This document shows, one piece after another, positions 41,204-52,104 of a DNA stretch of 64,000 nt (position 1 is its first letter; every line of letters starts with the position of its first letter). The stretch is from NCBI GenBank assembly GCA_028564705.1, contig JAPXFQ010002103.1, positions 744,001 to 808,000 of the forward strand, written 5' to 3'. A program made the position numbers and the translations under genes. The notes under the pieces were generated by a model that was not told the origin of the DNA, did no database searches, and saw nothing but the letters and a program-made list of their open reading frames with translations. Source of the stretch: Apricaphanius iberus (Eukaryota > Chordata > Actinopteri > Cyprinodontiformes > Aphaniidae).

Positions 41204-42930
41204 GCTATTTTTCAGTTCACGTCTGTTGGTTCTTACCACAGCAAAACTTTCAGACTCCCTAATCCTGTCAGGATCCAGCAGGAGGAGCTGTTTTTCCATC
41301 CTTTCTCCACAGGTGCTGAGGCTGAAGCAGCAACAGGTGGAGCCTATTACTGCAATCACCACAGCAGTATTTAGAGGGAGCGGATCCACCAGACGGGCGT
41401 CAGATGATTCCGTTTCTCAGAGTGGTAAACCTGACCGCTTTACTTGAGGTACGCTCAGTTTCTGACTGTGGACTTACCTTGTTCTCTCCTGTGTTCCTCG
41501 TCCTCGTCCTAGTTCCTCCCGGGTTTTGCCAACCAGTCCTCTGACATTCCTTCGGTGTATCTTCACATTGGCACCTGTCCTGGACGCCCGTCTTCCCGGG
41601 GTGTGGCCGCTCCTACAAACTCCTCTGCTCCACCAGTCTCCCTGTTACTGCTCCTACGGCTCCAAACCTCCTTCGCTCCTTCCAGCTACCTGTGGGGGCA
41701 CAGCTCTGTCAACACCAAACTCTACTACAAGAATCCTGCTTCTACCGGATCACTTACCTCTCCCTCCAGCTCCGGTGCCCATCTTCACCTGTGAGTCAAA
41801 GCTAATCCTCTTCACTTAAAAGGAAACTATTCTCACAGTCTCAATCCCAGACTCACCTCCCGTCTTACCTTCCAGCGCCGCCATCTGCCGAGATCCACAT
41901 CAGTCTGGTTCCTGTGATCCTCCAAACGAATAAGAAAATAAACTTTAATCAAGAAAACATGACGAATCCACCATTATGAGTCTAAAGCATCTTGAAGAGC
42001 AGTGCATTCACCAGTTTATAGCCAATGTTCAAATATGCTGTGGAGCGGATGTTTGAAAGACAGAAGACAGACACCTCAAGCACACGTCACCCTCAACACC
42101 CCATGATAGAAAACATTTTGAGGGTTAGAACGGTTCAAAATATGCTGCTGATATTTGTTGGTAGCTTGTAAGAACAGACATTTGGCTTATGGTTGGCATC
42201 TTTAAGGAATGGGGTTTTTCCTGGTATTCAGTGTTTTCATGCATGATGTTTCCCCAAAACATCCCTGACCATACAGACAAGCACATGGTTAGACACAGTT
42301 AAGTCCTCATGCGAAACCAAAAAGAAACTGAGTTTAGAAACAATGTCTCCTTAGCAAAAAAGCCACTCTGCAGCAGTGATTAAATGACCAGACTGGAATT
42401 CCTTCCACGTCTTGACTTTGGCAGAAACCCAAAGTATTGATGTTACAGTTCTTAAAAAGAACATATTAAAACAGTTATGTCATTTGTTTATTTCATATTT
42501 TATTCTATACATTTTTATGTTAGTGCAGGTTGTGACGGGCAGGTGCAGCGACCAGCTGGTTCTAATCAGTCCTCATTAGGGTGGTGTTGAAAAGAGGAGC
42601 CGTTTTCTAAAACTGGTGCTAGATGGCTAACTTATCTAGAGTGGTAAAAGGCCTCCTAGCTCTCACTTCTGGGCTACTTGAAGATGGTTGACTGTAAAAC
42701 CTGGTTTATACCTCTCTGTCAGTTATTTAGCACCCAGATGCAGATGTATTGACAGAGACTTTTTTTCCTGTATCGTTCTCTGTTGGTCAGTGTTCCAAAG
42801 CAATTTCCTTCCAGGACAGCAGGGGGTGCTGATTTTTTATTTCATTTTAAGGTGGGTCTTCCTACTAGTGAAGGACAAATTTGTCTTTACCTAATGTCAT
42901 CCCTATCTCATCGAAATGTATGATATATAT
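41204..42930. other. Intergenic DNA with a pyrimidine-rich open stretch
   Basis: Frames at 41526-41819 and 41555-41794 overlap in a C-rich region and look compositional rather than coding. Confidence 0.4.
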
Positions 42931-43674
42931 TAGGGATGTCCGATATTGTCGGCCTAAAGTCATTATCGGCCGATATTGGCATTAAAATGTAATATCGGAA
43001 ATTATTGGTATCGGTTTTTATTTTTTTAATAAGATGAGTTTTTCACACCATACACAAATTGTATATCAAACTCTTCGGCTACTTCTTTTCTCTCAGAATG
43101 TAAAAATAGGACAGATTTGAGGTTTAGTTTTTGAGATATTATTTGTTTGAGACAACTTTCAATATTTCAAAAGGTAGGTTAATTATTGGCCCTGCTTAAA
43201 TGTTTGCTGTTTTTTTTATTTTTATTCTTGTTTCAGTTTTATTTTTTATTCTTGTTTCAGCTGAGAAGCCATAACAGAGAGTGTTTTATCTTTACTTCTC
43301 TCATCCTTCACACTGTATAACCACTAACAGGTAATGTTGAATGTAACTTTAGAATAAGTGGTCAGAGATTGACAACTAAGTACGCGAGGCAGACATATAA
43401 CTGCCGTAAACTGCCCTCTCTGAGATGGTGCACAAACAAACCCAACCAAACACTGACTACAACATAACTCAAAGAATAACTGAAGAATGATTGCATTTGA
43501 AAAAAATAAATTATAATGGAAAATGGAAAAATTCGACAATTTTACATGAACACCCATAAGTCTTTCTGGCATACAACCGAAGGCCCCGCGCCTGCACACA
43601 GATCAGTGTATAGGCTTTAGAAAGATTCAACAATTCTGATTCGATGTGTAAATCCTTGTTCGGGGACACCCCCA
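42931..43674. mobile_element. hAT-like MITE ending in an expanded TA microsatellite
   Basis: The left end TAGGGATGTCCGATATTG and the inverted right end TGGGGGTGTCCCCG are related. ATATATAT flanks both sides (42923-42930 and 43675-43682), fitting an 8-bp hAT duplication, though low complexity weakens this. The right copy has grown into a longer TA run to about 43718. Confidence 0.6.
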
Positions 43675-43681
43675 ATATATA

Positions 43682-43719
<38 letters not shown>

Positions 43720-43989
43720 CAAATACAGCTTGGAGCTCACCTCAGAAGGCTACAAATAAAAAGTTCAATTATCTGACTGACCAGCTCAGACAACCCCACT
43801 GTGTGCTGCGAGATTCAAAGTGCTTATGAGGAAGTGACACGCTGAATGAACCAATGATGTCACCAGAGAAATCATTTTTTAAAGGCATGACATTTCCTCT
43901 TGCAGGACTATTAAAGAATTATTCGATTCATCTGTTCATGTGATTTTCCCATTTTTGACACAAGCCTCGAATCGAGACTTCATCTTCAA

Positions 43990-44541
43990 GTTCATCTTCT
44001 TCCACTTTTGCTTGAGACATGCTCATTTGTCCCATCACTACTGCCTACCATTGAAATGTTGTTTCTGGTTAACTAGAGTTTATTTTCTTCAGCTTGTGAA
44101 CTTATATTCCCTCAAGGAGCTATGGATGTAAGAAAGAATGTTTTTATTAAGCTGATTTACTAGAAGTGCACCTCAAAAAATACTCTAAAAACACATGGAA
44201 ACAAACACAGCGGCCTGCTTTGTTGTTCTCTACACCTCCTTGTGTTCTAAATCACCAAAAGAACAGATTAGAAAGATTATCCTTTCAATATAAAGCATTT
44301 CGTGGTCAAACACTGCATGAACTACTGATTACAGTGACTATAGAGCCCCGTTCTGGTGAAACCATCTCTGACTGTTGAGCTGACCAATCACAGGCAGACG
44401 CTCTCCGTTGACAGAGAGTTAGAAAATCAGGCACTAGTCCGTCCATCGTTGCATAGGTGATGGAGAGACCTTGCATCGATGTATAATGGCATTGCGTCAG
44501 TCCATTTCGACATGGATGGAGAAGTATAAACTAGGCGTTAG
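43990..44541. repeat. Dispersed repeat, copy 2 (paired with 35535-36111)
   Basis: It shares ordered blocks with copy 1 (see there). Its right end GAAGTATAAACTAGGCG is the inverse of the family's start. Confidence 0.6.
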
Positions 44542-44726
44542 CTTGCCTTGCTGTTGTCGGTGCTGATTTCCTGAATAAGCCCAATGAGTTTTTCTTTCTC
44601 TGATCGCTCTACTATCCATGGACAAGTCCTCTTCCTGGTCAGCCTCCATTCACTCCTCCTTCCACCTCCGGTAGGAAAACTTACCTGCTCTCACTTATCT
44701 GGATCTCCTGCCTTTCCACCCTCTAA

Positions 44727-45650
44727 TGGTGCATTCACACCGCAGACTTTGTCAGCGTCAAGCAACGCTCACAATGCATCTAATTTAACCAGGGTTGGGA
44801 AAGTTACAAAGAAACTGTAATATATTTCACATTACTAGTTACATTGTCAAAAATGTAATATGTTTGCATTACATATTACTGTCTTAAAAATGTAACTGAG
44901 TTACACTATAAGTTAGTTTGGGTAAAATATCTTAAATATTTACCACCACTTCTAACCACCGTAACTTATTAATTTAAATTTTACACAAGTGTCACACCAC
45001 AAATACTGTAGTTTTAACACTATTTTGCCTTCTATTTCATGGTAATGTTTGTTAAATCTAATCAAAAGAAGGTGCTGAAAGTGCTCATCACAAAGATGGT
45101 TGACAAAGATGAGACTCCGATGTCTGAAGTCTTAAAACAGATGGTTAGGAAAACAGTGTGAATAATGTCGCTGTTTAAATATACAGTCAATCTTTTCCTC
45201 AACCGTCCTGATTCTCTGATGTTTTGGTTTTAAGCAACAGGAAGTGGATGGTGGATCTTGTTCTACCGCATCCAGCTTGATTTGGTCCGTTGCATTAGTT
45301 GGCCAGAAAAACAATTTAAAATGCTTTTGTAACTTGAGTTACTGAAATTGTAACTAGTAATAGTTACTGAAAAAAATAATCTATTCCTATAACTTATTAC
45401 TTTTGTAATGCATTACTCCCAACACTGAATTTAACACATATACATTTTTAAACTGAAGCTTTCAAAGTGAGTGGGCGAGCCTGTCTATGCCCGATGTTTA
45501 AAACTAGTGGATCGTGATTGGCTAGACAACATTGATATCGGCCGACGTCACTAAAATGAAATGCTCTCATTGGTTGGGGCACTTTGTCAAGTCCATTAAA
45601 AGTTCAGCTAGCTGAACTTCTGCGTTGCTTGCGTTTGAAGTCATGCAAGG
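44727..45650. mobile_element. PIF/Harbinger-type MITE, copy 2, split by a hAT insertion
   Basis: It begins TGGTGCATTCACACCGCAGA after TAA (44724-44726). Relative to copy 1 at 3056 it is inverted: its interior (inverse of AAAGCTTCAGTTTAAAAATG) follows the order of copy 1 read backward. A 638-bp hAT element splits it at 44790-45427. The distal end is decayed, and similarity fades near 45650. Confidence 0.7.
44790..45427. mobile_element. hAT-type MITE nested in a Harbinger MITE
   Basis: The ends CAGGGTTGGGAAAGTTAC and, inverted, CAGTGTTGGGAGTAATGC carry the CAGNGTTGGG terminus. AATTTAAC flanks both sides exactly (44782-44789 and 45428-45435). The interior has inverted GTAAC-rich repeats and no transposase; the frame 45132-45314 has no domain. 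Confidence 0.9.
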
Positions 45651-47139
45651 AAGTAATTCTAATATTAAATATTTATTTTGAAAGGATTTCTGTAATTTAA
45701 CAGAAATCCCAGATAAATTGGTTAAAGTTGACTTTATCTCACTGAGCTCCTTCTGAGCTGCCTGAGGGCTCCCTTCACAGGGGGCCCTTCATTTGGTGAG
45801 CTTGGCCTGGGCGAGCTTCCAGTAGTTCGAGTCTCTACACCTTTGCTGTTCCCTCTGTCTCAGCTGGAGACACTTCTCCCTGTTATCTCTCTCTCATCTC
45901 AGAAACAAAGAAATGAACACACATTCCCACTACAAAGCCAGGAGATTAAAAACAGAGTAAAGGGAGATGAGTAAATCAAAGTGTTTCTATGCCGTTTAGG
46001 CCTGAATAAATAGAAAAAAAGTGTTCACAAAGACATTACTAGGGAAGACGGATAAATATTTGCTGAATGCCATTCAAACACACATCTAGCACTGCTTGTC
46101 AACACTGATGTCAAACTCACAGATCTGTGATTGCTTGGAGTGCTGGAAACTAGTGAATGCTGCACTTATTAAACTGTTTTTCCCCCCTCTCTCTTCTCTA
46201 ATTCACCAGTTCAGACAGTTTTGTCACAGTTATCTACAACTTATCCTCTTTAGTTTCAGCCAGACCCGTCTCTGCAGGCCCTCCTCGCGTTTTCTTTCAT
46301 TCTTTGCTAAATGACACATACACTGTGACCCCTGAAAGACTTCTTATAAGCAGAAATCCGAAGCGGTGAGATGACGCCTTGCAGCAGTCAGAAGAGTGAA
46401 CATGACGTGAGATTCAAAGAAAAACCGTGACAGCAGAGCTGGCAGGTCAGAATGCCTAGATCTGACATGCAGGTCTCTACTTATGTTAGGGGACAAACAA
46501 ATGATGTGTTCCCATGTAGATCCCGCCTTCAGTCCTCGTGGTGAGCCAGGCAACTTATGGAGAATTATTATTGTAGGAATGTGTCTTTTTCTGTATTGTT
46601 AACTTTTACTTCTGTTTTTTTTTTTTCAAATTCTGTAAGATGAAAGTTTTCTAAACATTTCTGTTAACTGCTTGACTCGGGTAGGTTTTCAGTGTTTTGG
46701 TGGGTCAGATCACCAAGATCATCACACTCAGTACGTTTAGCTGCACAGCTAAATCAAGCTTTCTGGACTAATCGGACTACGGGCTCCCCCCCTTCAGAGA
46801 GCCGAGTCCCAGTTTACACGTCATTCAGAAAATCTAATTATTAAAAGAAGTATGTTCAACTCCCCGACAATAGATGGGGATATTCACCCCTATGTGTTAG
46901 CCTAATAGCGGTTCGCTTCCAGCTACATTCAGGCAGTAAACTGAGGCTGGTGGGAGTGAAGCAGACGGAGTTAAAGCATGATATTCACAGTAACAACGCA
47001 TCGTCTCTTCGTCAGTCCAAACATGCTTGGCCACTTACGTTTGTCTTATACGGGCAGATGACGTAACGCCTGTTTTTTCTGTAATGAAGTTTAAATGTTT
47101 AATGAACATAAGCCTGTGAATATTCTCATTCATCCAGGT
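45651..47139. other. Intergenic DNA, no gene recognised
   Basis: Short frames only. The region about 46740-47060 may be a further repeat, but I found no ends. Confidence 0.4.
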
Positions 47140-47384
47140 CATGGTTATCTCAAGGAAATTTCAATCGAACGCAACTGGACTTGGTAATTTGTCTTGGAAG
47201 ACGTTTCACCTCTTATCCAAGAGGCTTCATCAGTTCATGCTCGCCGCTGACCAGGCTGGGACTGGTCCAACTAACTGGTGTGGAGTCTCTGCTATTTAAC
47301 CTCTTGGAAGGCTTTTACAAGACTGATTATGTCATTGGAACCTTTGTGCTCCATGTCTTAACGACGGTCGTTGGCATGTCGCTC

Positions 47385-48010
47385 ACGTGTCGCCACGTGA
47401 GATACACCCTCACAACTTGTGGTTACCCCAGCTGGACTTTTGTGAAAACTGTAGCTAGTTCCAGAAGGAAAGCCAAAAAAGTGGATGAAGAAGAAAAAGA
47501 AAACAAACGAAGCAATGTAGTCATTCCATATGTGTCTGGGATTTCTGAAAAACTCAGGAGGATTTTTAACAAACACAGTATCCCTGTGTATTTCAAACCC
47601 AGCAACACACTCAGAGACTAGTACATCCCAAGGACAGAACATGCACATAAAAGCAACCTGGTGTATGCAATCCAATGCAATGAAGAATGCAAGGACCACT
47701 GCATTGGTGAAACCAAACAACCACTGTAAAAACGCATGTCCCAACACAGGAGAGTTAACTCCTCAGGCATTGACTCTGCTGTTCATTTACATGTCAAGGA
47801 GAAAGCCCACTCCTTTGAGGACAGCAATGTCCAGATATAAGACAGAGAGGACAGATGGTTTGAAAGAGGGGTAAAAGAAGCCATCTATGTAAAAGTAGAG
47901 AAACCATCGCTTAACAGAGGAGGAGGCCTGAGACATCACCTATCTCCAATTTACGATGTTGCCCTTTCATCCTTACCCAGGAGACTCAACAATGTAACCT
48001 CTAATAAGAA
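47385..48010 (+). pseudogene. Penelope-like Pol C-terminus with GIY-YIG endonuclease, stop-broken
   Basis: One frame carries GYPSWTFVKT, then VVIPYVSGISEKLRRIFNKH and IPVYFKPSNTLRD, motifs before the nuclease in fish Penelope-like Pol. The GIY-YIG nuclease follows: LVYAIQCNEEC, then DHCIGETKQPL (Tyr of YIG replaced by Cys), then DREDRWFERGVKEA and PSLNRGGGLRHHLSP. Three in-frame stops (47619, 47727 and 47838) disable it. All lie in the same frame, so decay is by substitution rather than by indels. Confidence 0.85.
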
Positions 48011-48103
48011 AAACAACTGTGACTCCAACGACCGTCGTTAAGACATGGAGCACAAAGGATCCAATGACATAATCAGTCTTGTAAAAGCCTTCCAAGAGGT
48101 TAA

Positions 48104-48708
48104 GGGCGCTTTCACATGGTACGGGAGTCCGTACTCGGGTACGGTATTTAGTCAAAATCCACTTATTTCGTACCATGTGAACACAGACTGTACCGTGCCA
48201 GGATACGGCCAGAGAGACCTGCCTTGGAGGTAGTATCCGAGTGCAGGTACGAGCGGCCACGTATCATGTGAACACAACCCGTACTCTGGCCGTACTCAAG
48301 ACAATAGACGCGCTCCATGCGGAAATGACGACACCGCCGGCCGAAATTACAGAATCACCTCGCGACCACACAAATACCAAAACAACGCGATTCAAGCATC
48401 CCACAGCAACACAGCAGGTTACAAAACGGCGGGTTTACTACAACACTCACCCTGTAGATGGCTTCAGGTAGCAGCTGACCAGTAGACCAGTTTGTTTACA
48501 TTCTAGGCTGTCGCTCGTTTTATGACGTCGGTACTTCTCACTCCCTTGTTTGTTGGAGAACTAAGACTTATTTGTATACCGCCACCTGCTGTTTATTTGT
48601 AGTAAAAGACTGGATCCCAATACTGTCAGAGATCCGTGACATGTGAACAGAAAAAATTAGCATTTTCTCTGGCCGTTTTCTGGTACGGCCACACATGTGA
48701 AAACGGCC
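48104..48708. mobile_element. PIF/Harbinger-type MITE inside the Penelope right arm
   Basis: The ends GGGCGCTTTCACATG and, inverted, GGCCGTTTTCACATGTG pair. TAA flanks both sides (48101-48103 and 48709-48711). The uninterrupted site survives, inverted, in the left Penelope arm near 47300 (GCTATTTAACCTC), confirming insertion at a single TAA. It is rich in inner GTACGG repeats and has no transposase. Confidence 0.88.
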
Positions 48709-48864
48709 TAAATAGCTGAGTTTCCACACCAGTTAGTTGGAGCAGTCCCAGCCTGGTCAGCGGCGAGCATGAACTGATGAAGCCTCTTAGTAAAATAAAG
48801 CAGATATGTTTGGAACAGCTAATAAATGCATTGACATTACCTTGTATGTATTTACTTCAAACCA

Positions 48865-49007
48865 ATCAAACTTTATTTATAAAGCGCTTTTCAAACAAAC
48901 AAAGTTACTCAAAGTGCTTTACAGATTTAAAATAACACCACAACCCCCCCCCCTTCAAAAATAAAATCATCAATGCAAATACAACCCCCTCCCAACCCAA
49001 CCCATCA

Positions 49008-49074
<67 letters not shown>

Positions 49075-49100
49075 GGTAACACACAATAAATACAAATAAA
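48865..49100 (-). repeat. Retroposon tail, then (AT)n microsatellite
   Basis: On the - strand a tail reads CTGTAAAGCACTTTGAGTAA and ends CTTTATAAATAAAG. A run of about 29 AT units lies at 49013-49070. Confidence 0.55.
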
Positions 49101-49790
49101 CCCTTCCAAATAATTATAGAATTAGACTATGTAGCAGAGGTTTGCCCCTTCAGTCATTATTATTAATCCTTACTGGTTGAATAAGAGGGTTTTTCAACCA
49201 AATTTGAAAATTTGTAAGGGTGGACTTTCTTTTACTGAGATCGGTACAGAATTCCTTAGAATTGAACCTCTATATTTTATATTAAATTATCCTATTTTTT
49301 ACGGAAAAAGGGAACATGGATGTTTTTTAATTGAGTCCTCTGATAGGTATGGACCTCAGTTAGACATACAAAACCTATAAAAAACAGAAGATAAAAACAA
49401 ATCATGTGATCTATATCTGTATAAAAAATACATTTTCAATAAATATTAACACTACAAATAGATAAGATTTTACGTTCTTAAAAAGAGGTATAGAGGGTTC
49501 CAAGCGATTCGAATAAGTAGCTACTCTAACAATTTTTTTTCGGTATCAATAAAATTTTATGAAGGGATGATGGATAAGTGCTAGCCCAGACAATATTGCT
49601 GAATAGTAGATATGGGAATATTACACTATAAAAAAGTTTTCGCAAATACTTGCCATTTTTGAAATGAGAAATTATCCTAATTATACAAAGAGATTTGCTC
49701 ATTTTCCTTTCCACATATTCTATGTGCTTTTTCAAGGTAAGATGTTCCTCTATTAGTACCCCCAAAAACTTTACGGAGGAGACCTGATGC
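49100..49790 (-). pseudogene. LINE ORF2 C-terminal fragment
   Basis: The - strand frame 49765-49526 reads GVLIEEHLTLKKHIEYVERK and then FPYLLFSNIVWASTYPSSLH. This is the LGVxID...W..HI and C-terminal IVWGSTYPS pattern of fish non-LTR reverse transcriptases. A decayed continuation to about 49180 includes a SMFPFSVKNR-like stretch. The RT core is missing. Confidence 0.7.
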
Positions 49791-50287
49791 AGACAAATCT
49801 TTTGGCTAATTCAGCTACATTTGCATTGAACTACTTTATACTTTGGTTAGTGTAAGATAAATTAAAGGAATTTTATTTTAATATGAGATTATTTTTTTAC
49901 AGTGATTGCTGTCTCATCTATGAGGAAACATTGTAACTCCAAAACAGTACAGTCACCACCATACTTTACATTTAAAGTGTATTATGAATTTCAAATTAAT
50001 CTGGCTTCGAAGCTTTTTCATAATTGGAGGATCACTTGGTTTCTTTGATACAGGGTTTCTTCTCAGTTCAATTCAGATACACTTTATAGAAACAAAAATT
50101 CACTTTGATAAAAACAGAACGGGAAATTACAATCCCATTTCAAGGCAAATAAAAGACTTTGGATTACAAGCTATCAGAGGAAGCGATTGAAACTATGATT
50201 AAACAGGTGAGCTAATGCTAACAGACAAGCTAACACTGCAACTGCAATGTGTAAACAATAGCAATGCGGCCGGTGTTACACCGGAGC

Positions 50288-50663
50288 TGTGTAGCTGGTG
50301 TAGATAGTGTAGGTTGTGTAACTAGTGTAGGTTGTGTAGCTAGTGTAGGTTGTGTAGCTAGTGTAGGTTGTGTAGATAGTGTAACTGGTGTAGGTTGTGT
50401 AGCTGGTGTAGCTAGTGTAGGTTGTGTAGCTAGTGTAGGTTCTGTAGCTAGTGTAGGTTGTGTAGCTAGTGTAGGTTCTGTAGCTAGTGTAGGTTGTGAA
50501 ACTAGTGTAGGTTGTGTAGCTAGTGTAGGTTGTGTAGCTAGTGTAGGTTGTGTAGCTAGTGTAGGTTCTGTAGCTAGTGTAGGTTTTGTAGCTAGTGTAG
50601 GTTCTGTAGCTAGTGTAGGTTGTGTAGCTAGTGTAGGTTCTGTAGATAGTGTAGGTTGTGCGT
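50288..50663. repeat. 18-bp minisatellite (GTAGCTAGTGTAGGTTGT)n
   Basis: About 20 units of an 18-bp motif with sparse substitutions (GGTTGT or GGTTCT; AGCTAG or AGATAG) and a few partial units near 50380-50410. Because 18 is divisible by 3, frames stay open on both strands (hexapeptide VGCVAS on +, TYTSYT on -). There is no sign that either frame is a real gene. Confidence 0.95.
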
Positions 50664-50699
50664 CTATCCGCTGTTTTGATGGACAAATAATCCCTTTCT

Positions 50700-52104
50700 A
50701 GTTTCTGGTTGTCGGTGGTTTTTACTGGCTACACTGCATTATCCCAACATGTCCGTCAAGCTGTCTGTGTTGCTGCAGTAGCCTATGCCTAGTGCCATGT
50801 TAGCATAGAAAGCGCCAATTTGAGTCCAATTTGGGATTACTTACTACTAGAATATGTGAAAATTAACGATCAAAAGCATCATAATACTCATGGTGGCTTG
50901 GCTTTTGTTTCGTTGTGTTGCAGCACGGTGTCAGTGTTTTTATAGAACTATAGCACCAGCATTAATTGTTGGACTTTCTAATGTACAGGTGTTGTTATTT
51001 TGTTTAAATAACTTTGAACGTTACTTTGCCATATATCTTTTATACATGCCTGATTTGTATGGTTGTTCATCTGGCCCATGTCAATACATTTTTAAAAAGG
51101 CATAATCATTTTCTGAGATTCTGTTATACGTTTCTTCTTTTCTTTTTAGTCTATCCCCTGTACACAACTTTTCTAGCAAAAAGACTAAAACTGAAACGAA
51201 GCATTTTTTTTAAACAAAAAAACTAAAATATCTTACAAATGGTGAAAACTAGTTAAAACTAACATAAAATTAAAAATCTTAAGTCAAAACTAAATAAAAA
51301 CTAAAACTTATGAAAATTTTAAAACTATTATAACCCTGGTAACGTATCCTTTACACCATCACTTTTTGATAATCACTGTTAATCCACTTCTTTTGCTGCT
51401 CCTCTTTATATTTCTCATTAAGCTGTCCAAAATGTTAGCAATGTTGCCATAAAATTGCCAAAAAGCACAAAATGTTTTGGAGGAAATAATAAAGTTGTTT
51501 GATGGACCAGTCTCCCCTAATCTGCCTCCTACAGAGCTTTAGTGAATTTTTTTCATTTCATCCTGAAGGATCTCGTGACTTGGTGAGCCCCAGCCTCTTT
51601 TCACTGTTTTCCAGTCCAAATCAGAGGAATATTTCAGCGATACCATGCTGTTCAGAACACCACTGTCCACATAAAAACATTCCAGTCGCATGATGGACCA
51701 GACACACACATGCACAAACATCGCTTTCTCAACGCAAACACACACATCTACACTTTCTACAGCGTCTCTGAGAAGCCTCTCGTTAAACTCTCTGCGTGAT
51801 GCAGACCCACTCAGTGTCTCATCTGTTTTTTTAAACTCCAGTGACCCAGATAGTGGTTATCTTTAAAAGTCAGCTATGTTTAAAGCAGAAGTCATCCATG
51901 TGACATTTTACATGCGTTTCTCACCTTTAATATGGTATCTATTCAATTCAATAAAAAATACTTTATTAATGCTTTTATTAATCCTTTACTAATTAATTAA
52001 TAAAGGAATCAACGTACTGCTGTTTTTGTTTCAGTCACTTTCAACTAAAATTCATAGTTCCACTTTCAAATTCCATACATGTCTAAATTGCTATGAAAAT
52101 ACAA
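50700..52104. other. Intergenic DNA, no gene recognised
   Basis: AT-rich, short frames only. The stretch at about 51180-51340, rich in AAAACTAA, looks like simple or repeat DNA. Confidence 0.45.

Larger units (their letters stand above)
47140..48790 (+). mobile_element. Penelope-like element fragment with inverted flanking repeats
   Basis: A coding remnant (about 47385-48010) is flanked by a 155-bp block at 47220-47374 and its inverted copy at 48025-48789, the latter split by a 605-bp MITE. Inverted or direct flanking copies are known for Penelope-like elements. The reverse-transcriptase core is missing, so the element is 5'-truncated. Confidence 0.75.

Noticed and set aside
41526..41819. 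Proline/leucine-rich open frames as a gene
   Set aside because: Overlapping frames in C-rich DNA with no splice signals or conserved motif.
47181..47621. 146-residue + strand frame as a host gene
   Set aside because: Its first half is the Penelope flanking repeat and its second half the Penelope Pol C-terminus.
50288..50663. CRISPR-like array
   Set aside because: Repeats are contiguous with no unique spacers, and the genome is eukaryotic.
50264..50701. Repetitive VGCVAS protein
   Set aside because: The frame is only a by-product of an 18-bp tandem repeat and is equally open on the other strand.
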